52,180 nt of DNA from Brevibacillus invocatus. Its GTDB lineage: Bacteria; Bacillota; Bacilli; Brevibacillales; Brevibacillaceae. The position numbers and the translations under genes are program-made. Under the pieces are notes generated by a model that was not told the DNA's origin, did no database searches, and worked only from the letters and a program-made list of their open reading frames with translations. The stretch is from contig NZ_RHHR01000020.1 in assembly GCF_003710915.1 (NCBI RefSeq), positions 1 to 52,180 on the forward strand. The letters are read 5' to 3'. This document shows positions 1 to 9,527 of the stretch, piece by piece (the stretch's first letter is position 1; each line of letters starts with the position of its first letter).

Positions 1-26
1 GCAATTATGAAATTGATTCATATAGT

Positions 27-51
27 AAAAAAAAGACAGGGTCTCCCTGTC
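27..51 (-). terminator. Rho-independent terminator of the dnaX-ebfC-recR operon
   Basis: A perfect 7-bp stem (GACAGGG/CCCTGTC, loop of 3) is followed on the minus strand by eight T residues. It sits 14 bases beyond the recR stop codon and closes the operon. Confidence 0.9.
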
Positions 52-64
52 TTCTCTACATTCG

Positions 65-661
65 CTATAGCTCGCGCCGACCTTCCAGCGCCTTGGTCAA
101 TGTCACTTCATCCGCATATTCCAGATCTCCACCTACTGGCAGTCCGTGTGCAATCCGCGTCACGCGAATGCCAAAGGGCTTGATCAGCCGCGAAATGTAC
201 ATGGCTGTCGCTTCACCCTCGATATTCGGATTGGTCGCCAGGATGACCTCCTTCACCTGCTCGTCGCTCAGTCGCTTCAAGAGATCAGGAATCTTGATAT
301 CCTCCGGTCCAATGCCGTCCATCGGGGAAATAGCTCCGTGGAGCACGTGGTAATACCCTTCAAATTCTCGAGTCCGCTCCATTGCCACGACATCTTTTGG
401 TTCTTGAACCACACAGATGGTCGAGCCATCCCGTCTCTTATCCCGGCACAGATGGCACGGGTCCAGATCCGTGATGTTGTTGCAGACCGAGCAATAGTGC
501 AGCTGGCGTTTGGCGTTGACCAGAGCCTTTGCCAGATCCAACACGTCGTCTTCTTTCATGTTGAGGACGTAAAAGGCAAGACGTCCTGCCGTTTTTTGCC
601 CAATACCGGGCAGCTTCATAAAGCCTTCAATCAACTTGGATACCGGTTCTGGATAGAACAT
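65..661 (-). CDS. recR: Recombination mediator protein RecR
   Basis: RecR works with RecF and RecO to load RecA at gapped DNA during recombinational repair. The 198-aa length is normal for the family. An N-terminal helix-hairpin-helix region (about residues 1-55) is followed by a four-cysteine zinc finger (C57, C60, C69, C72) and a Toprim domain from about residue 80, recognisable by [15 protein letters not shown] and the later [10 protein letters not shown] segment. It is the last gene of dnaX-ebfC-recR, 30 bases after ebfC, the order known from Bacillus subtilis and many other bacteria. Nothing unusual is seen. Confidence 0.97.
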   Translation of the reverse strand: MFYPEPVSKLIEGFMKLPGIGQKTAGRLAFYVLNMKEDDVLDLAKALVNAKRQLHYCSVCNNITDLDPCHLCRDKRRDGSTICVVQEPKDVVAMERTREFEGYYHVLHGAISPMDGIGPEDIKIPDLLKRLSDEQVKEVILATNPNIEGEATAMYISRLIKPFGIRVTRIAHGLPVGGDLEYADEVTLTKALEGRREL

Positions 662-691
662 CGTGTGTTTACTCCTTCAGCTTGCCTGAAA

Positions 692-1003
692 TTAGAACAG
701 ACCCGGGATGTTCATTCCTCCGGTAAAGCGTCCCATTTCCTTGCCCATCAGCTCATCAGCCTTGCGCATCGCATCATTCACAGCGGCCAGAACCAGGTCT
801 TGCAGCATTTCAACATCCTCTGGGTCTACCACTTCCGGCTTGATCACGATATCTTTAACGGTTTTGTGGCCATCTACAGTCACCGTTACGGCACCGCCAC
901 CAGCAGAGCCTTCTACCGTTTTATCTTTCAAGCCTTCTTGCGCTTTTTGCATCTCTTCCTGCATTTTTTTCACTTGTTTCATCATTTGTTGCATGTTTTT
1001 CAT
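692..1003 (-). CDS. ebfC: YbaB/EbfC family nucleoid-associated protein
   Basis: This 103-aa protein belongs to the YbaB/EbfC family of small dimeric DNA-binding proteins thought to help organise the nucleoid. The N-terminus is a long charged helix rich in Met, Lys and Glu, followed by the conserved [15 protein letters not shown] strand region and the [19 protein letters not shown] helix typical of the family. It lies between dnaX (25 bases upstream) and recR (30 bases downstream). The start is preceded by an AAAGGAGG-type ribosome binding site. The exact cellular role of the family is still not settled. Confidence 0.95.
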   Translation of the reverse strand: MKNMQQMMKQVKKMQEEMQKAQEGLKDKTVEGSAGGGAVTVTVDGHKTVKDIVIKPEVVDPEDVEMLQDLVLAAVNDAMRKADELMGKEMGRFTGGMNIPGLF

Positions 1004-1028
1004 TGGGGTATCCTCCTTTGATATCTTC

Positions 1029-2741
1029 CTAATCTTTTACTTCTATGAGTCCTTCACCGACGAGCTTGATCGCTTCGGCTAGAAAAGGGTCCTGCTCCTC
1101 CTCTACAGGCGTATCCGCTTGCGAGGAGGTTTGCTCGACCGACTGCCACTCCTCTTCCATGACGGAAAGAAGCTGCAATGGTCTTCCCAATACGCTCTGC
1201 ATGACCCTTTCAACTACACTCTTCAGCTCAGGCTCCATCGTCTTATCACAATGTATGGGACTTTTGAAGGTAACGACCACCGCATCGGCTCCGGCAGCGA
1301 CCGGTTGACCATTGACCAGCCATGCCTGATGCTGGATTTTGATCTTTTTCAGGTCGACCAATATCTGACTCCATTGACCTTGCACCTGTCTGGTCAGGTT
1401 TTGATCCATTGCCTTGGCTACCTCACGTACCTTGTTCAACGGTGTACGAGAGCCGCCAGTCGCCGCATTTGCCCGCCTTGGCTCCGCTTTGCGCGATTCC
1501 TCGGCTTTGCTCGGCGCCTGAATGCTTACCTGCCCCTGTATGACCTGCACCAGCCGCTCCTCCAGGACACGAATTCGATCCGATAGGCTAGCGATTTCTC
1601 CCGCATCGGCAGGGGAGACTCCAGCAGCTGCGCCGTTCGGCATCGACATGGATTGCTCGACGGGCTGACACAGCTTGACCAGCGTCAACTCCACCAATAC
1701 CCTGGCATAGGTTGACCATTTCAATTGGGACAAGGCCTGATTGCAAACCTCAATCTTGGCGTACAAATCTGGCAGCGTATATTTTTGCGCCACTTGAGCG
1801 AACTGGTCATCAAGCATCGTGCGCTCCACGATCTCTTCCAATTGAGGGGCAGCCTTGAGCAGCAGCATATCTCGATAGTAGTACAGAAAATCATGCAGGA
1901 ACTGTTCAGGGTCTTTCCCTTGCACCATGACCTGATCGAACTGCTCCATCACTTTTGCGACATCTCGTTCGACGATATGTCCTGCCAGTACGGAGAAGTA
2001 CGATTGGGCAACCGTACCCGTAATCTGCATGATGTCACTCGCCCGAACCTCGTCCTGGCTAAAGCTGATTGCCTGATCCAGCAAGCTCAGCGCATCACGC
2101 GCTCCACCCTCCGCCATCTTTGCCACCAGCTGAAGCGCCTGGTCCTCTACGCGTACTCCCTGCGACTCGCAAATCTTCTTTAAAAGATTCACCATGACCT
2201 GCAACGGGATTCGGTGGAAATCAAAGCGCTGACAGCGGGAGATGATCGTCGCTGGCAGCTTGTGTGGCTCCGTTGTGGCAAGGATGAAAAGCACGTGCGA
2301 AGGAGGTTCCTCCAGTGTTTTCAAAAGCGCATTGAACGCCTCCGTCGTCAGCATATGCACTTCATCGATAATGTACACTTTGTACTTGACGTCACTGGGG
2401 GCAAATTTCACTTTATCGCGAATGTCCCGAATTTCCTCCACACCACGGTTGGAAGCGGCGTCGATCTCCAGTACATCCGTCACCGATCCGTCCGAGATGG
2501 CTTTGCACGTAGAGCACTCGTTACACGGCTCACCATCCCGAGGCTGTTCACAGTTGACTGCCTTGGACATGATTTTTGCTGCACTTGTTTTACCCGTACC
2601 ACGGGGACCATTGAACAAATAGGCGTGGGAAAGCCTACCTTCGCGCAACGCATTACGCAAGGTGATCGTCACATGTTCTTGTCCGACTACATCTTCAAAT
2701 CTCTGCGGTCGGTATACGCGATACAGCGCGGTATAAGCCAT
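1029..2741 (-). CDS. dnaX: DNA polymerase III subunit gamma/tau
   Basis: This is the clamp-loader ATPase of the replicative polymerase. I chose the start at base 2741 (protein begins [20 protein letters not shown]), because this is where family homology begins and GGGGAGTG lies upstream; an in-frame extension of 13 codons is unlikely. The 570-aa product has Walker A GPRGTGKT at residues 45-52, a zinc site (C64, C73, C76, C79), Walker B IIDEVHML and the ISRCQRFDF sensor/arginine-finger motif. The C-terminal third is the variable tau region. No slippery A/T run for internal frameshifting was noticed. It heads the dnaX-ebfC-recR operon. Confidence 0.96.
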   Translation of the reverse strand: MAYTALYRVYRPQRFEDVVGQEHVTITLRNALREGRLSHAYLFNGPRGTGKTSAAKIMSKAVNCEQPRDGEPCNECSTCKAISDGSVTDVLEIDAASNRGVEEIRDIRDKVKFAPSDVKYKVYIIDEVHMLTTEAFNALLKTLEEPPSHVLFILATTEPHKLPATIISRCQRFDFHRIPLQVMVNLLKKICESQGVRVEDQALQLVAKMAEGGARDALSLLDQAISFSQDEVRASDIMQITGTVAQSYFSVLAGHIVERDVAKVMEQFDQVMVQGKDPEQFLHDFLYYYRDMLLLKAAPQLEEIVERTMLDDQFAQVAQKYTLPDLYAKIEVCNQALSQLKWSTYARVLVELTLVKLCQPVEQSMSMPNGAAAGVSPADAGEIASLSDRIRVLEERLVQVIQGQVSIQAPSKAEESRKAEPRRANAATGGSRTPLNKVREVAKAMDQNLTRQVQGQWSQILVDLKKIKIQHQAWLVNGQPVAAGADAVVVTFKSPIHCDKTMEPELKSVVERVMQSVLGRPLQLLSVMEEEWQSVEQTSSQADTPVEEEQDPFLAEAIKLVGEGLIEVKD

Positions 2742-2789
2742 GTTCGTGTGACACTCCCCATCTGCACAGTCCTCTTCCATATCCTATAT

Positions 2790-2818
2790 AGTATACACCA
2801 TTGGCATAGTTCGTACAA
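2790..2818 (-). promoter_or_regulatory. Sigma-A type promoter of dnaX
   Basis: On the minus strand a -35 box TTGTAC and a -10 box TATACT are separated by exactly 17 bases and lie about 50 bases upstream of the dnaX start. This is a prediction from sequence only. Confidence 0.7.
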
Positions 2819-2835
2819 AACGCTCTTGCACACAG

Positions 2836-2869
2836 AAAAAAAGTCCCGTCACGGGTTGTGAGCGGGGAC
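2836..2869 (-). terminator. Terminator after the histidine kinase gene
   Basis: A hairpin with GTCCC/GGGAC ends is followed by seven T residues on the minus strand, about 20 bases after the kinase stop codon and just upstream of the dnaX promoter. Confidence 0.75.
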
Positions 2870-2889
2870 GTGTCATGTCTATCACTGTC

Positions 2890-4320
2890 CTATAAATACG
2901 GCAGCAGGATGTGAAAGGTGGTTCCGAAGCCTTTGGAGGAAACGCGAATCTGCCCCCCAAGGTCGTGAATGATTTTTTGGCATACCGACAATCCCAGTCC
3001 TGTACCCTCTTCCTTCGTCGTGAAAAACGGGTCAAAAATCTTATCGATGATGTAGAGGGGGATGCCCGGACCTGTATCCCGTATATCGATGCTCATCTTG
3101 TCCCCATCATGGTCGATATGATGGGAAATTTGCAGTGTACCCTGTTCTCCCATCGCTTCAATTCCGTTTTTGCAAATATTGATAAACACCTGCTTGAGCA
3201 GTTCAGTATCCCCTACAACCAGTGGCAGCTTGCCTCGGGAAGTGAGCTTGACCTCGACGCCATAGAGATGCGCCTGTGACTCCACGATCGGCAGAATTTC
3301 CTCAAAGACGATGTTGAGATCGACGATGGAATACTGCACGTCACGTGGCTTGCTCAAGAGTAAAAACTCGCTTACAAGCGAATTGATCCGGTTGATTTCC
3401 GTCAGCATGATCTCTGTGTAGGTCTTTTCACGATCCATCCCACTCTCGCTAAACGACTGCAGAAACATCTGCAAAAACCCTTTGATGGATGTAAGTGGAT
3501 TGCGTATCTCATGCGCCGTCCCGGCAGCGATTTGACCGATCATGGCCAGACGTTCATTTCGTTCGATTTTTTGCTCAAAGGAACGCAGGTTGGTGATGTC
3601 TTTGAACAAGACAAAGGCCCCAACCGTTTTCCCTGTCTCGTCCTGCAGCGAATTCGCGTCGACAATCAACTCATAGCGCTGCTTATCATTCGACCACGAC
3701 GTGGCGATGTTATGTAGCTTTACGCCGTCCAACCACTCTTTTTTGATCAAGCGATGCTGTTCGGGTACTCCGGCAAACAGTTGGTCGACATGCTTGTTCA
3801 GGACCTGCAGTCGATCCATTCCCAATAATTTGCATGCTGTTTGACTTGCTTCGACAATCCGTGCTTCTCCATCCAAAACAAACAACCCGAGACTGGTATC
3901 ATGCGTCAATTTTGAGACAATTCGCCCAGTCAAGTCTTGTCCCGTATCTTTTCCCAGTTGGAAAAAATGAATCAGGTACAAGGATTCCTCGGCATCCTGA
4001 TGCAGAATGAATACTGGAGCTGTTTTCTCGTTCCCCCAATGGTCCTTCCACTGGACTTCTACAAAAGCTTCAGACTCACTTTCCTTATACAGCAGTTCCT
4101 CGTACAACTTCTCTACCGAACCGTGATGAGGAAGTATCTTTTGCACAGACTGTTGCAGCAGTTGTTCACGAAAAAATCCAGTCACACGAAGCATTTGTTC
4201 GTTTGCTTCCACGATTCTACCCTCTTGATCGACCAATAAAACGGCAGTAGGCAGTTGATACATGAACTGCTGCAATCGATCGGACGAGCCGACGAGGTTT
4301 AAAGAAAAAGACGTACTCAC
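2890..4320 (-). CDS. Orphan PAS-domain sensor histidine kinase
   Basis: A soluble histidine kinase of about 476 aa. I chose the GTG at 4320 because GGGGGGA lies six bases before it; an in-frame extension to 4407 has no ribosome binding site. Two PAS domains (about residues 10-115 and 130-245) precede the HisKA domain, with phosphoacceptor His near residue 270 in HEIRNPLTSIKGFLQ, then an HATPase domain with N box (NICKNGIEAM), DTGPGIP and GTGLGLSVC motifs. No membrane segment is seen and no response regulator lies nearby. The H-box strongly resembles Bacillus sporulation kinases (KinA-KinE), which feed the Spo0F phosphorelay, so a role in sporulation initiation is plausible but unproven. Confidence 0.88.
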   Translation of the reverse strand: MSTSFSLNLVGSSDRLQQFMYQLPTAVLLVDQEGRIVEANEQMLRVTGFFREQLLQQSVQKILPHHGSVEKLYEELLYKESESEAFVEVQWKDHWGNEKTAPVFILHQDAEESLYLIHFFQLGKDTGQDLTGRIVSKLTHDTSLGLFVLDGEARIVEASQTACKLLGMDRLQVLNKHVDQLFAGVPEQHRLIKKEWLDGVKLHNIATSWSNDKQRYELIVDANSLQDETGKTVGAFVLFKDITNLRSFEQKIERNERLAMIGQIAAGTAHEIRNPLTSIKGFLQMFLQSFSESGMDREKTYTEIMLTEINRINSLVSEFLLLSKPRDVQYSIVDLNIVFEEILPIVESQAHLYGVEVKLTSRGKLPLVVGDTELLKQVFINICKNGIEAMGEQGTLQISHHIDHDGDKMSIDIRDTGPGIPLYIIDKIFDPFFTTKEEGTGLGLSVCQKIIHDLGGQIRVSSKGFGTTFHILLPYL

Positions 4321-4406
4321 AGCTTGTCCCCCCTGACCTATGACGTACTTTATCGTGCAGGAAAGCATATCGTAATTGCCCTCTTTGAGAATTTCGTGAT
4401 AATACA

Positions 4407-4439
4407 ATAAAAACCTGCCCTTGATACTCAGGTGCAGGT
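4407..4439 (-). terminator. Probable terminator of the SRP RNA transcript
   Basis: A stem ACCTGC/GCAGGT with a 15-base loop is followed by TTTTTAT on the minus strand. It lies about 120 bases past the predicted SRP RNA 3' end, so either it ends the primary transcript before processing or it isolates the kinase gene from it. Confidence 0.6.
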
Positions 4440-4557
4440 GGGAAATGTTTCGCTAGTTCTCGCCAAAAATCAACAAAATAGCTCGTTTTTTGCCCGTGAA
4501 ATACAAAAATGGCCTGTCCTCTCTACGAAGACACACCATTACTCTCATTCATATGAA

Positions 4558-4832
4558 GGTACCGTGCACCTATCTTCGATACTCCACATCCGAGCGTTAC
4601 TTGTGGTAGCAGCTCAGACCAGGCTACCCTGCGGCACACGTGATGATCCACTTATGGCTGCTTCCTTCCGGACCTGACCAGATTCATGGGTTCACGTTGC
4701 ACAGGACCCGCTCCTCAACACCGCCGCCATAAGGCAGCCTCACATGAGAAGACCTATGATAGGAATTCAACCCTGCTATTGCGGATTGCAGGTTACAGGG
4801 CACCGCAACCTCCCCGTCTAGCACGGCACAAT
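4558..4832 (-). ncRNA. ffs: Signal recognition particle RNA, large Bacillus type (scRNA)
   Basis: The minus strand carries the highly conserved SRP RNA apical segment GTCAGGTCCGGAAGGAAGCA (domain IV, bound by Ffh) together with complementary 5' and 3' ends (GTGCCGTGC and GTGCACGGTA), which close the long rod with Alu-type domain. The length of about 275 nt matches the large Bacillus scRNA (271 nt) rather than the short 4.5S form. The gene normally sits between tadA and dnaX; here about 20 kb separates it from tadA. The 63-codon open frame inside it is not a gene. The ends are estimated to within a few bases. Confidence 0.95.
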
Positions 4833-4833
4833 T

Positions 4834-4862
4834 AGAATACCAGAGATACGGGCTGATAGCAA
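4834..4862 (-). promoter_or_regulatory. Promoter of the SRP RNA gene
   Basis: A -35 TTGCTA and a -10 TATTCT with 17-base spacing lie immediately upstream of the predicted 5' end of the RNA. Sequence prediction only. Confidence 0.6.
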
Positions 4863-4918
4863 GGCGTAAACCCATCCAATGCAGGGGAAGCTTCCCTGTT
4901 CAGGGGAATAACCACCAT

Positions 4919-6580
4919 CTATGGATGATCCCCATCCCTTTGTTTTACTTGAAGGGAGCCTTTGTCATACGCTTGCTTGAAAAAGCTGACGACATTCGGA
5001 TCAAACTGGGTATGGGAGCAACGAAGGATCTCTTCATAGGCTGCCCGGGGTGAAACCGCCTGTTTGTAAGAACGGGTAGAAATCATAGCATCAAAGGTGT
5101 CGGCCACAGCCAGTATGCGGGCGATCAGCGGTATTTCTTCACCTTTCAGCTGTTTGGGATACCCTCTCCCGTCCCAACGCTCATGGTGATAGCGAACTCC
5201 CGGACTGACGTGGGCAAGACTTTCGATCTGCTCTACCATGTCCGCGCCGATGGTTGGGTGAAGCTTGATTCTCTCATATTCTTCCTTTGTCAGCTTGCCC
5301 TCTTTGAGCAGAATATGATCTGGAATGGCAACCTTGCCTATATCGTGCAGCAAGCCGGCATACCGTAAATCATCGCGTGGAAGCAAATGCTTGTGCTCCT
5401 CCCCCATTTGATCGTAGATCGCCAAAGCATATTGGGCTACGCGCTCCGTGTGACCGGCTGTATAGGAATCCTTCATTTCTACGGCTAGGTAAAAACTGCG
5501 CACAATTTGATCCAAACCTGCTCGCGAAACCTTTGCCAGAGAAATCGGAGGCGAATACCTGGCGTGATTAGAATCTTCACTCCTCCAAAACAGATAGAAT
5601 GTGTATGCCACCGATAGGATGATCAAAATAACAATTCCGAAGAACATCAGACGCAGGCGAAGGAGGTGATGATCGATTTCTTCCCCCTGCAACAATTCGT
5701 AGTATACATACCCGCTATTAGGTGAAGCCTGATGGTAGGCATGTACCCAACTCTCGTTGATTAGAAAAGAAAACGTGCTCTCCTGACTTGAAGCGTTTGC
5801 GCCGAAATGGATGCTGAAGTCTTCGTAATTAGGGAGTTCATGAACTTTTTTTCCCATGAAAGTCGGGTTGCTATGGAGCAGTATCCTCTCATCAGGGGTA
5901 ACTACCATCAGCTCATGAGGCTTGTATGATTGTAGGGAAGTCACCCATTGGTAGAGCTTATCCAGATGGATCTCTACCAGCAAGGCGGCATAGGAATGTC
6001 CGTCATGATTTTCAACGCGTTGGGATAAATAGATCGTTTTTTCCTCATTCATTGGGTTGTTCCCATACAGCCAAATTGTCTCATGCCCCCAGCCTACGCT
6101 TTCTCGTTGGAGTTGAATTCTGCTCAGGGCATTTCCATCCCAGCCTGTTTCTGGCCACAAGGAAAAAATCTTTCCATCGTCTCTGAGCAAATGTATATTT
6201 CCAATCGCTTCGTGCAGGCGGTAAAAAGGTTTTAATCGTTCATTCATCACCTGAGGATCTGTCGGTTCTTTTTCAGCCGACTGCATTTCCGGTGTATCCA
6301 TTAAAAATCTTGTCTCTTTTGCAATTCCATTAAAAAATTGAGATAATCGTTCGTCGATTAGCTCCATCTGACTGCTAACGCTGGTCTTATATTGCGTAAT
6401 GACAGCCTTGCGAGCTTCTTTAAACAAAAGAAAACTGCAGATTATGAGAATGGAGAGCAGACTCACTAAAAACAATATTGCTAATAGTCGGGCATTGAAC
6501 TTTGAAAACACCAGCCTCCTCCTTCTTCGTCTGCGCTCTAGGCTGAACGATGTGTCACTTGCGAAGTCAGATCGCATCAT
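4919..6580 (-). CDS. Membrane-bound HD-GYP domain protein with extracytoplasmic sensor
   Basis: A 553-aa protein with an Arg-rich N-terminus, a membrane segment at about 31-53, an extracytoplasmic region of about 255 residues (dCache-like), a second membrane segment at 311-332 and a cytoplasmic HD-GYP domain from about 355. HD-GYP hallmarks are present: H377, the H412-D413 pair in HDIGK and HHERWDGRGYP at 465-475. HD-GYP proteins usually hydrolyse cyclic di-GMP, so a ligand-responsive phosphodiesterase is likely; no GGDEF domain is attached. The gene stands alone between the SRP RNA and a divergent EamA gene. The ligand cannot be read from sequence. Confidence 0.9.
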   Translation of the reverse strand: MMRSDFASDTSFSLERRRRRRRLVFSKFNARLLAILFLVSLLSILIICSFLLFKEARKAVITQYKTSVSSQMELIDERLSQFFNGIAKETRFLMDTPEMQSAEKEPTDPQVMNERLKPFYRLHEAIGNIHLLRDDGKIFSLWPETGWDGNALSRIQLQRESVGWGHETIWLYGNNPMNEEKTIYLSQRVENHDGHSYAALLVEIHLDKLYQWVTSLQSYKPHELMVVTPDERILLHSNPTFMGKKVHELPNYEDFSIHFGANASSQESTFSFLINESWVHAYHQASPNSGYVYYELLQGEEIDHHLLRLRLMFFGIVILIILSVAYTFYLFWRSEDSNHARYSPPISLAKVSRAGLDQIVRSFYLAVEMKDSYTAGHTERVAQYALAIYDQMGEEHKHLLPRDDLRYAGLLHDIGKVAIPDHILLKEGKLTKEEYERIKLHPTIGADMVEQIESLAHVSPGVRYHHERWDGRGYPKQLKGEEIPLIARILAVADTFDAMISTRSYKQAVSPRAAYEEILRCSHTQFDPNVVSFFKQAYDKGSLQVKQRDGDHP

Positions 6581-6712
6581 TTCCTTATTTCCACGGAAAA
6601 GGGATCTATAAACCTTTTTTTCCCTATTATTTCAAGGAGAATGGACTTTTTCCTAAACACGTATTATTCTAGCTACTGGATTGTCTGAAGCTATTCATAA
6701 GGAGATACAAAC

Positions 6713-7629
6713 ATGAAATATATACTCCTGGTCTTTATCGGGGCTTGCAGCTATGGAATCCTGTCAACCATCGTCAAGCTCGCATACAGTCAAGGATATT
6801 CTGCTGCTGAAGTCATCGGCGGCCAGATGGTATTCGGTTTCCTGCTAACCTGGCTACCTGCTCTCTTTTTTTGCGTACCAAGCCACCCAAGCACTTGCTG
6901 CTGCTCTTGACGGCAGTCGGACTCGTGGTCGGTACGACTGGCATTATGTATTACAACGCTTTGCAGTACATTCCCGCTTCCCTGGCGATTCTGCTGCTGT
7001 TTCAATTTACCTGGATGGGTGTACTCGCAGAATCGATCATGTCCCGCAAGCTCCCGGACAAGCTGACTCTTGCCTCGTTGATCTTGCTGATCGTGGGGAC
7101 GATACTGGCAGGAGGTCTGTTGGAGAATGGAGGACTTGCACAGTTTCATCTGGTCGGCGTATGGTTTGGTTTGCTGTCTGCTGTGTCCTATACGCTTTTC
7201 ATCATTTTCAGTGGCAAAACAGCCTTGTCCGTCAATCCCTGGCTGCGAAGCTCCAGCATGTCCACGGGATCGCTGTTGCTCACCTGTCTGATCTATCCAC
7301 CTGTTTTCCTCATTGATGGGACGCTTTTGGACGGTCTGTTCCCTTATGTTTTCTTACTCGCACTGTTTGGGGTGCTGATTCCTACTGCCTGCTTTAATTT
7401 TGGCGTACCGCATGTCGGAGCAGGAATGGCGGCCATTCTGGGTGCAGCTGAATTGCCCATGGCGGTCTTCGCATCATCCATTTTTTTGCATGAGACTGTA
7501 ACCTGGCTGCAGATTTCCGGTGTTATTGTCATCCTGCTTGGCATCGTGCTGCCCAAGCTGCTTCAACGCAGAAAAATCAAACCTGCCGCAACTTCTTACC
7601 AGACAAAAAACCCACCTGAGTGGAGCTAA
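6713..7629 (+). pseudogene. EamA/DMT-family transporter interrupted by a frameshift
   Basis: The gene begins at ATG 6713 behind AAGGAGAT and reads an EamA-type membrane protein for about 52 codons. At the T7 run 6866-6872 the reading frame closes, while homology continues in the -1 frame to the stop at 7629. One extra T in the run would restore a single frame of about 305 aa, the normal length of the drug/metabolite transporter superfamily with ten membrane helices. The rest of both halves is intact, so this is either a recent mutation, a sequencing error in a homopolymer, or slippage during expression. The substrate is unknown. Confidence 0.8.
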
Positions 7630-7655
7630 AAGCTTCACGACTCAGGTGGGTTTTT
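7604..7655. terminator. Bidirectional terminator between convergent EamA genes
   Basis: A 12-bp perfect stem (ACCCACCTGAGT and its complement) with a nested AGCT hairpin is flanked by an A run on the left and a T run on the right. The stop codons of both convergent transporter genes lie inside the structure. Confidence 0.9.
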
Positions 7656-8526
7656 GATGATCTCCCAGCTCTGTTATATAAATGCCCGCGAGCATGAGGG
7701 CCACTCCTGTCCATACGATCGGGGTAACGGGTTCTCCCCATAGCAGCCACGAAAAGAGAAAAGCAAATACCGCCTCAAGCGACAGCAGGATACTGACGTG
7801 CACCGGAGGAGAAAATTGCTGTGCCTTGATCTGTACGATGTAAGCAAGCAGGGTCCCAATCAAGCAATCAAACAGAAAGGCAAACCATCCATAAGAGCTG
7901 AGCGGTTGTGGAAGTGGCTCGACGAACAAGGCAATCGCCAGATCGATCACACCTACCACCAAAAGTTGAATCATAACAAAATTCAGGGAATCGACATCTT
8001 CCCGCTGCTCGTATAGGCGATCCACCAGCAAAATATGAAGGGCAAAGAAGATCGCACACAAAAACACCAGAAAATCCCCAAACGAGATGCCTGTCCATCC
8101 CTCATCCCCTGACAGACAAGTCAATCCCGCAAAGGCAAGCAAGCTTCCGATGACCGCCCCTTTTCCTACGGGCTTGCGTCGCCAAAAAAAGTAGAGAAAC
8201 GGTACAAGGATGACGTTTGTCCCCGTAATGACCCCGGCTTTTCCCGGTGTCGTCCGATCAATCCCCAGGATTTGAAACGTAAACGCTGCACAGAGTACGA
8301 TACCGCAGATGATCCCCTGCACCCAGACATCACGACTGACCTTTTTCAACCGCCTCCAGACGAATGGCAGCAAAAGAAAGGCCGCTAACAAAAAGCGTGT
8401 GCCCAGAAAGTAAAAGGGCGTCATCTCCGTCAAAATATCTTTGCTCAAAACAAAGGTGTATCCCCAGGCCAACGCGATGAAAAACAAAGATAAATCAGCC
8501 CAGATCAATTGTTTCTTGGTTGCCAC
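7642..8526 (-). CDS. EamA/DMT-family transporter
   Basis: A 294-aa integral membrane protein with two tandem EamA repeats and about ten hydrophobic helices, the usual architecture of the drug/metabolite transporter superfamily. It starts MATKKQLIWADLSLFFIALAWG; the segment PGKAGVITGTNVILVP in repeat 1 and ILLSLEAVFAFLFSWLLWGE in repeat 2 are family-typical. It is convergent with, and only distantly similar to, the frameshifted EamA gene. Members export amino acids, metabolites or drugs; nothing here identifies the substrate. Confidence 0.9.
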   Translation of the reverse strand: MATKKQLIWADLSLFFIALAWGYTFVLSKDILTEMTPFYFLGTRFLLAAFLLLPFVWRRLKKVSRDVWVQGIICGIVLCAAFTFQILGIDRTTPGKAGVITGTNVILVPFLYFFWRRKPVGKGAVIGSLLAFAGLTCLSGDEGWTGISFGDFLVFLCAIFFALHILLVDRLYEQREDVDSLNFVMIQLLVVGVIDLAIALFVEPLPQPLSSYGWFAFLFDCLIGTLLAYIVQIKAQQFSPPVHVSILLSLEAVFAFLFSWLLWGEPVTPIVWTGVALMLAGIYITELGDHQKPT

Positions 8527-8638
8527 TGTATCGCTCCTCCATGCAGGGCTCTCCCCTGGCTTTCATGGAAAATATTTTATCACCATTCGCAGAGGAGAGC
8601 GTCTATCAATTTTCTGCGCAACCCTACAAAAATCTGTA

Positions 8639-9286
8639 TTAGCAATCAGGGTCCTGATTGGAGCTGACCACCTGTTTTTGAGCTTTCGATGCTTTGAATC
8701 TTCGATATCCGAATATCCCTGCCACACCTACCACTACGAGTATAGCGACGCCGATCCCCATATCCTGTGTAAACATTTTGAGGAAGGCATCCATGTCAGA
8801 CGCATTGTCTCCCACAACATAACCGACGAAAAACAGGACCAAAGTCCACACAAAACCAGTCGTATAAGAAAACATCGCATAGCGACGAAATGTCATTTTT
8901 CCGATCCCAACCAGATAGGGAACCACATGTCTCACTACAGGCAGGAAATAACTGATACACAACGCATAGCTGCCGTATCGCTCCAGCAGCGACTGTGCGC
9001 GATCTACGTGCCTGCTCATCCCTTTTTTCTTGCTAATCCAATTTAATGCCGGCGCACCAAGTGCTCTACCCAGAACGTATCCGAGCGATAGTCCTGAAAC
9101 GACCCCCAGATAGGTGGCGATAAATGCCGGAACAAAGCTGAGTATTCCCAGCGAAGTCAACACCCCTGCTGATAAGACAATCACCTCATCAGGGATGGGC
9201 ATTCCCACAATACCGAGCCATAGCGTGAAAAATAGAGCTGGATATCCAAACTGACTCACGGATTCACTCAGCATTTCAACACTCAT
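8639..9286 (-). CDS. DedA family (SNARE-associated/VTT) membrane protein
   Basis: This 215-aa membrane protein belongs to the DedA family, members of which act in undecaprenyl-phosphate or phospholipid translocation and maintain the proton motive force. The acidic MPIPDEVIVLSAG segment near residue 30 (re-entrant helix), the RALGAPALNWISKK loop and the LPVVRHVVPYLVGIGKM segment match the conserved family core. The C-terminus is a short basic tail after the last helix. The start has TAGGAGGA upstream. It is divergent from the DUF4870-type gene. Confidence 0.9.
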   Translation of the reverse strand: MSVEMLSESVSQFGYPALFFTLWLGIVGMPIPDEVIVLSAGVLTSLGILSFVPAFIATYLGVVSGLSLGYVLGRALGAPALNWISKKKGMSRHVDRAQSLLERYGSYALCISYFLPVVRHVVPYLVGIGKMTFRRYAMFSYTTGFVWTLVLFFVGYVVGDNASDMDAFLKMFTQDMGIGVAILVVVGVAGIFGYRRFKASKAQKQVVSSNQDPDC

Positions 9287-9433
9287 TTCTTTTTGTTCCT
9301 CCTATCCTTCTCAAGGGATATCCATCTTCCGAATGGTACAAAGCTTAACCGCCTTTGCCCAATATACTTGCAACCCATACGACAAAGCGACTTGTAAATA
9401 TTAACAGAAACAGACAGTCCGTCTCAAGTTGGA

Positions 9434-9454
9434 GTCAAAAATCGCGCTTTTGAC
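9434..9454. repeat. 21-bp palindrome upstream of the DUF4870-type gene
   Basis: Perfect 7-bp arms GTCAAAA and TTTTGAC surround ATCGCGC, ending 8 bases before the predicted -35 box. The position suits an activator or a divergent-promoter operator; the binding protein is unknown. Confidence 0.5.
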
Positions 9455-9462
9455 GGTATCTG

Positions 9463-9491
9463 TTGATCTCGAACTTACAGTACAATAGAAT
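9463..9491 (+). promoter_or_regulatory. Promoter of the DUF4870-type gene
   Basis: A -35 TTGATC and a -10 TAGAAT with 17-base spacing lie 37 bases before the start codon. Confidence 0.6.
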
Positions 9492-9527
9492 CATACAACG
9501 GTTCGGTTGAGATGAGGAGGATCATTC

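Noticed and set aside
146..1021. A 291-codon open frame on the plus strand across recR and ebfC
   Set aside because: It is antisense to two well supported genes, has no ribosome binding site and a composition (runs of His, Leu, Phe) typical of a shadow frame.
1029..2741. Programmed frameshift in dnaX producing separate gamma and tau
   Set aside because: I looked for an A or T slippery run after the ATPase domain and saw none.
4684..4875. A 63-codon minus-strand frame
   Set aside because: It lies within the SRP RNA gene and its promoter; conservation there is of RNA structure.
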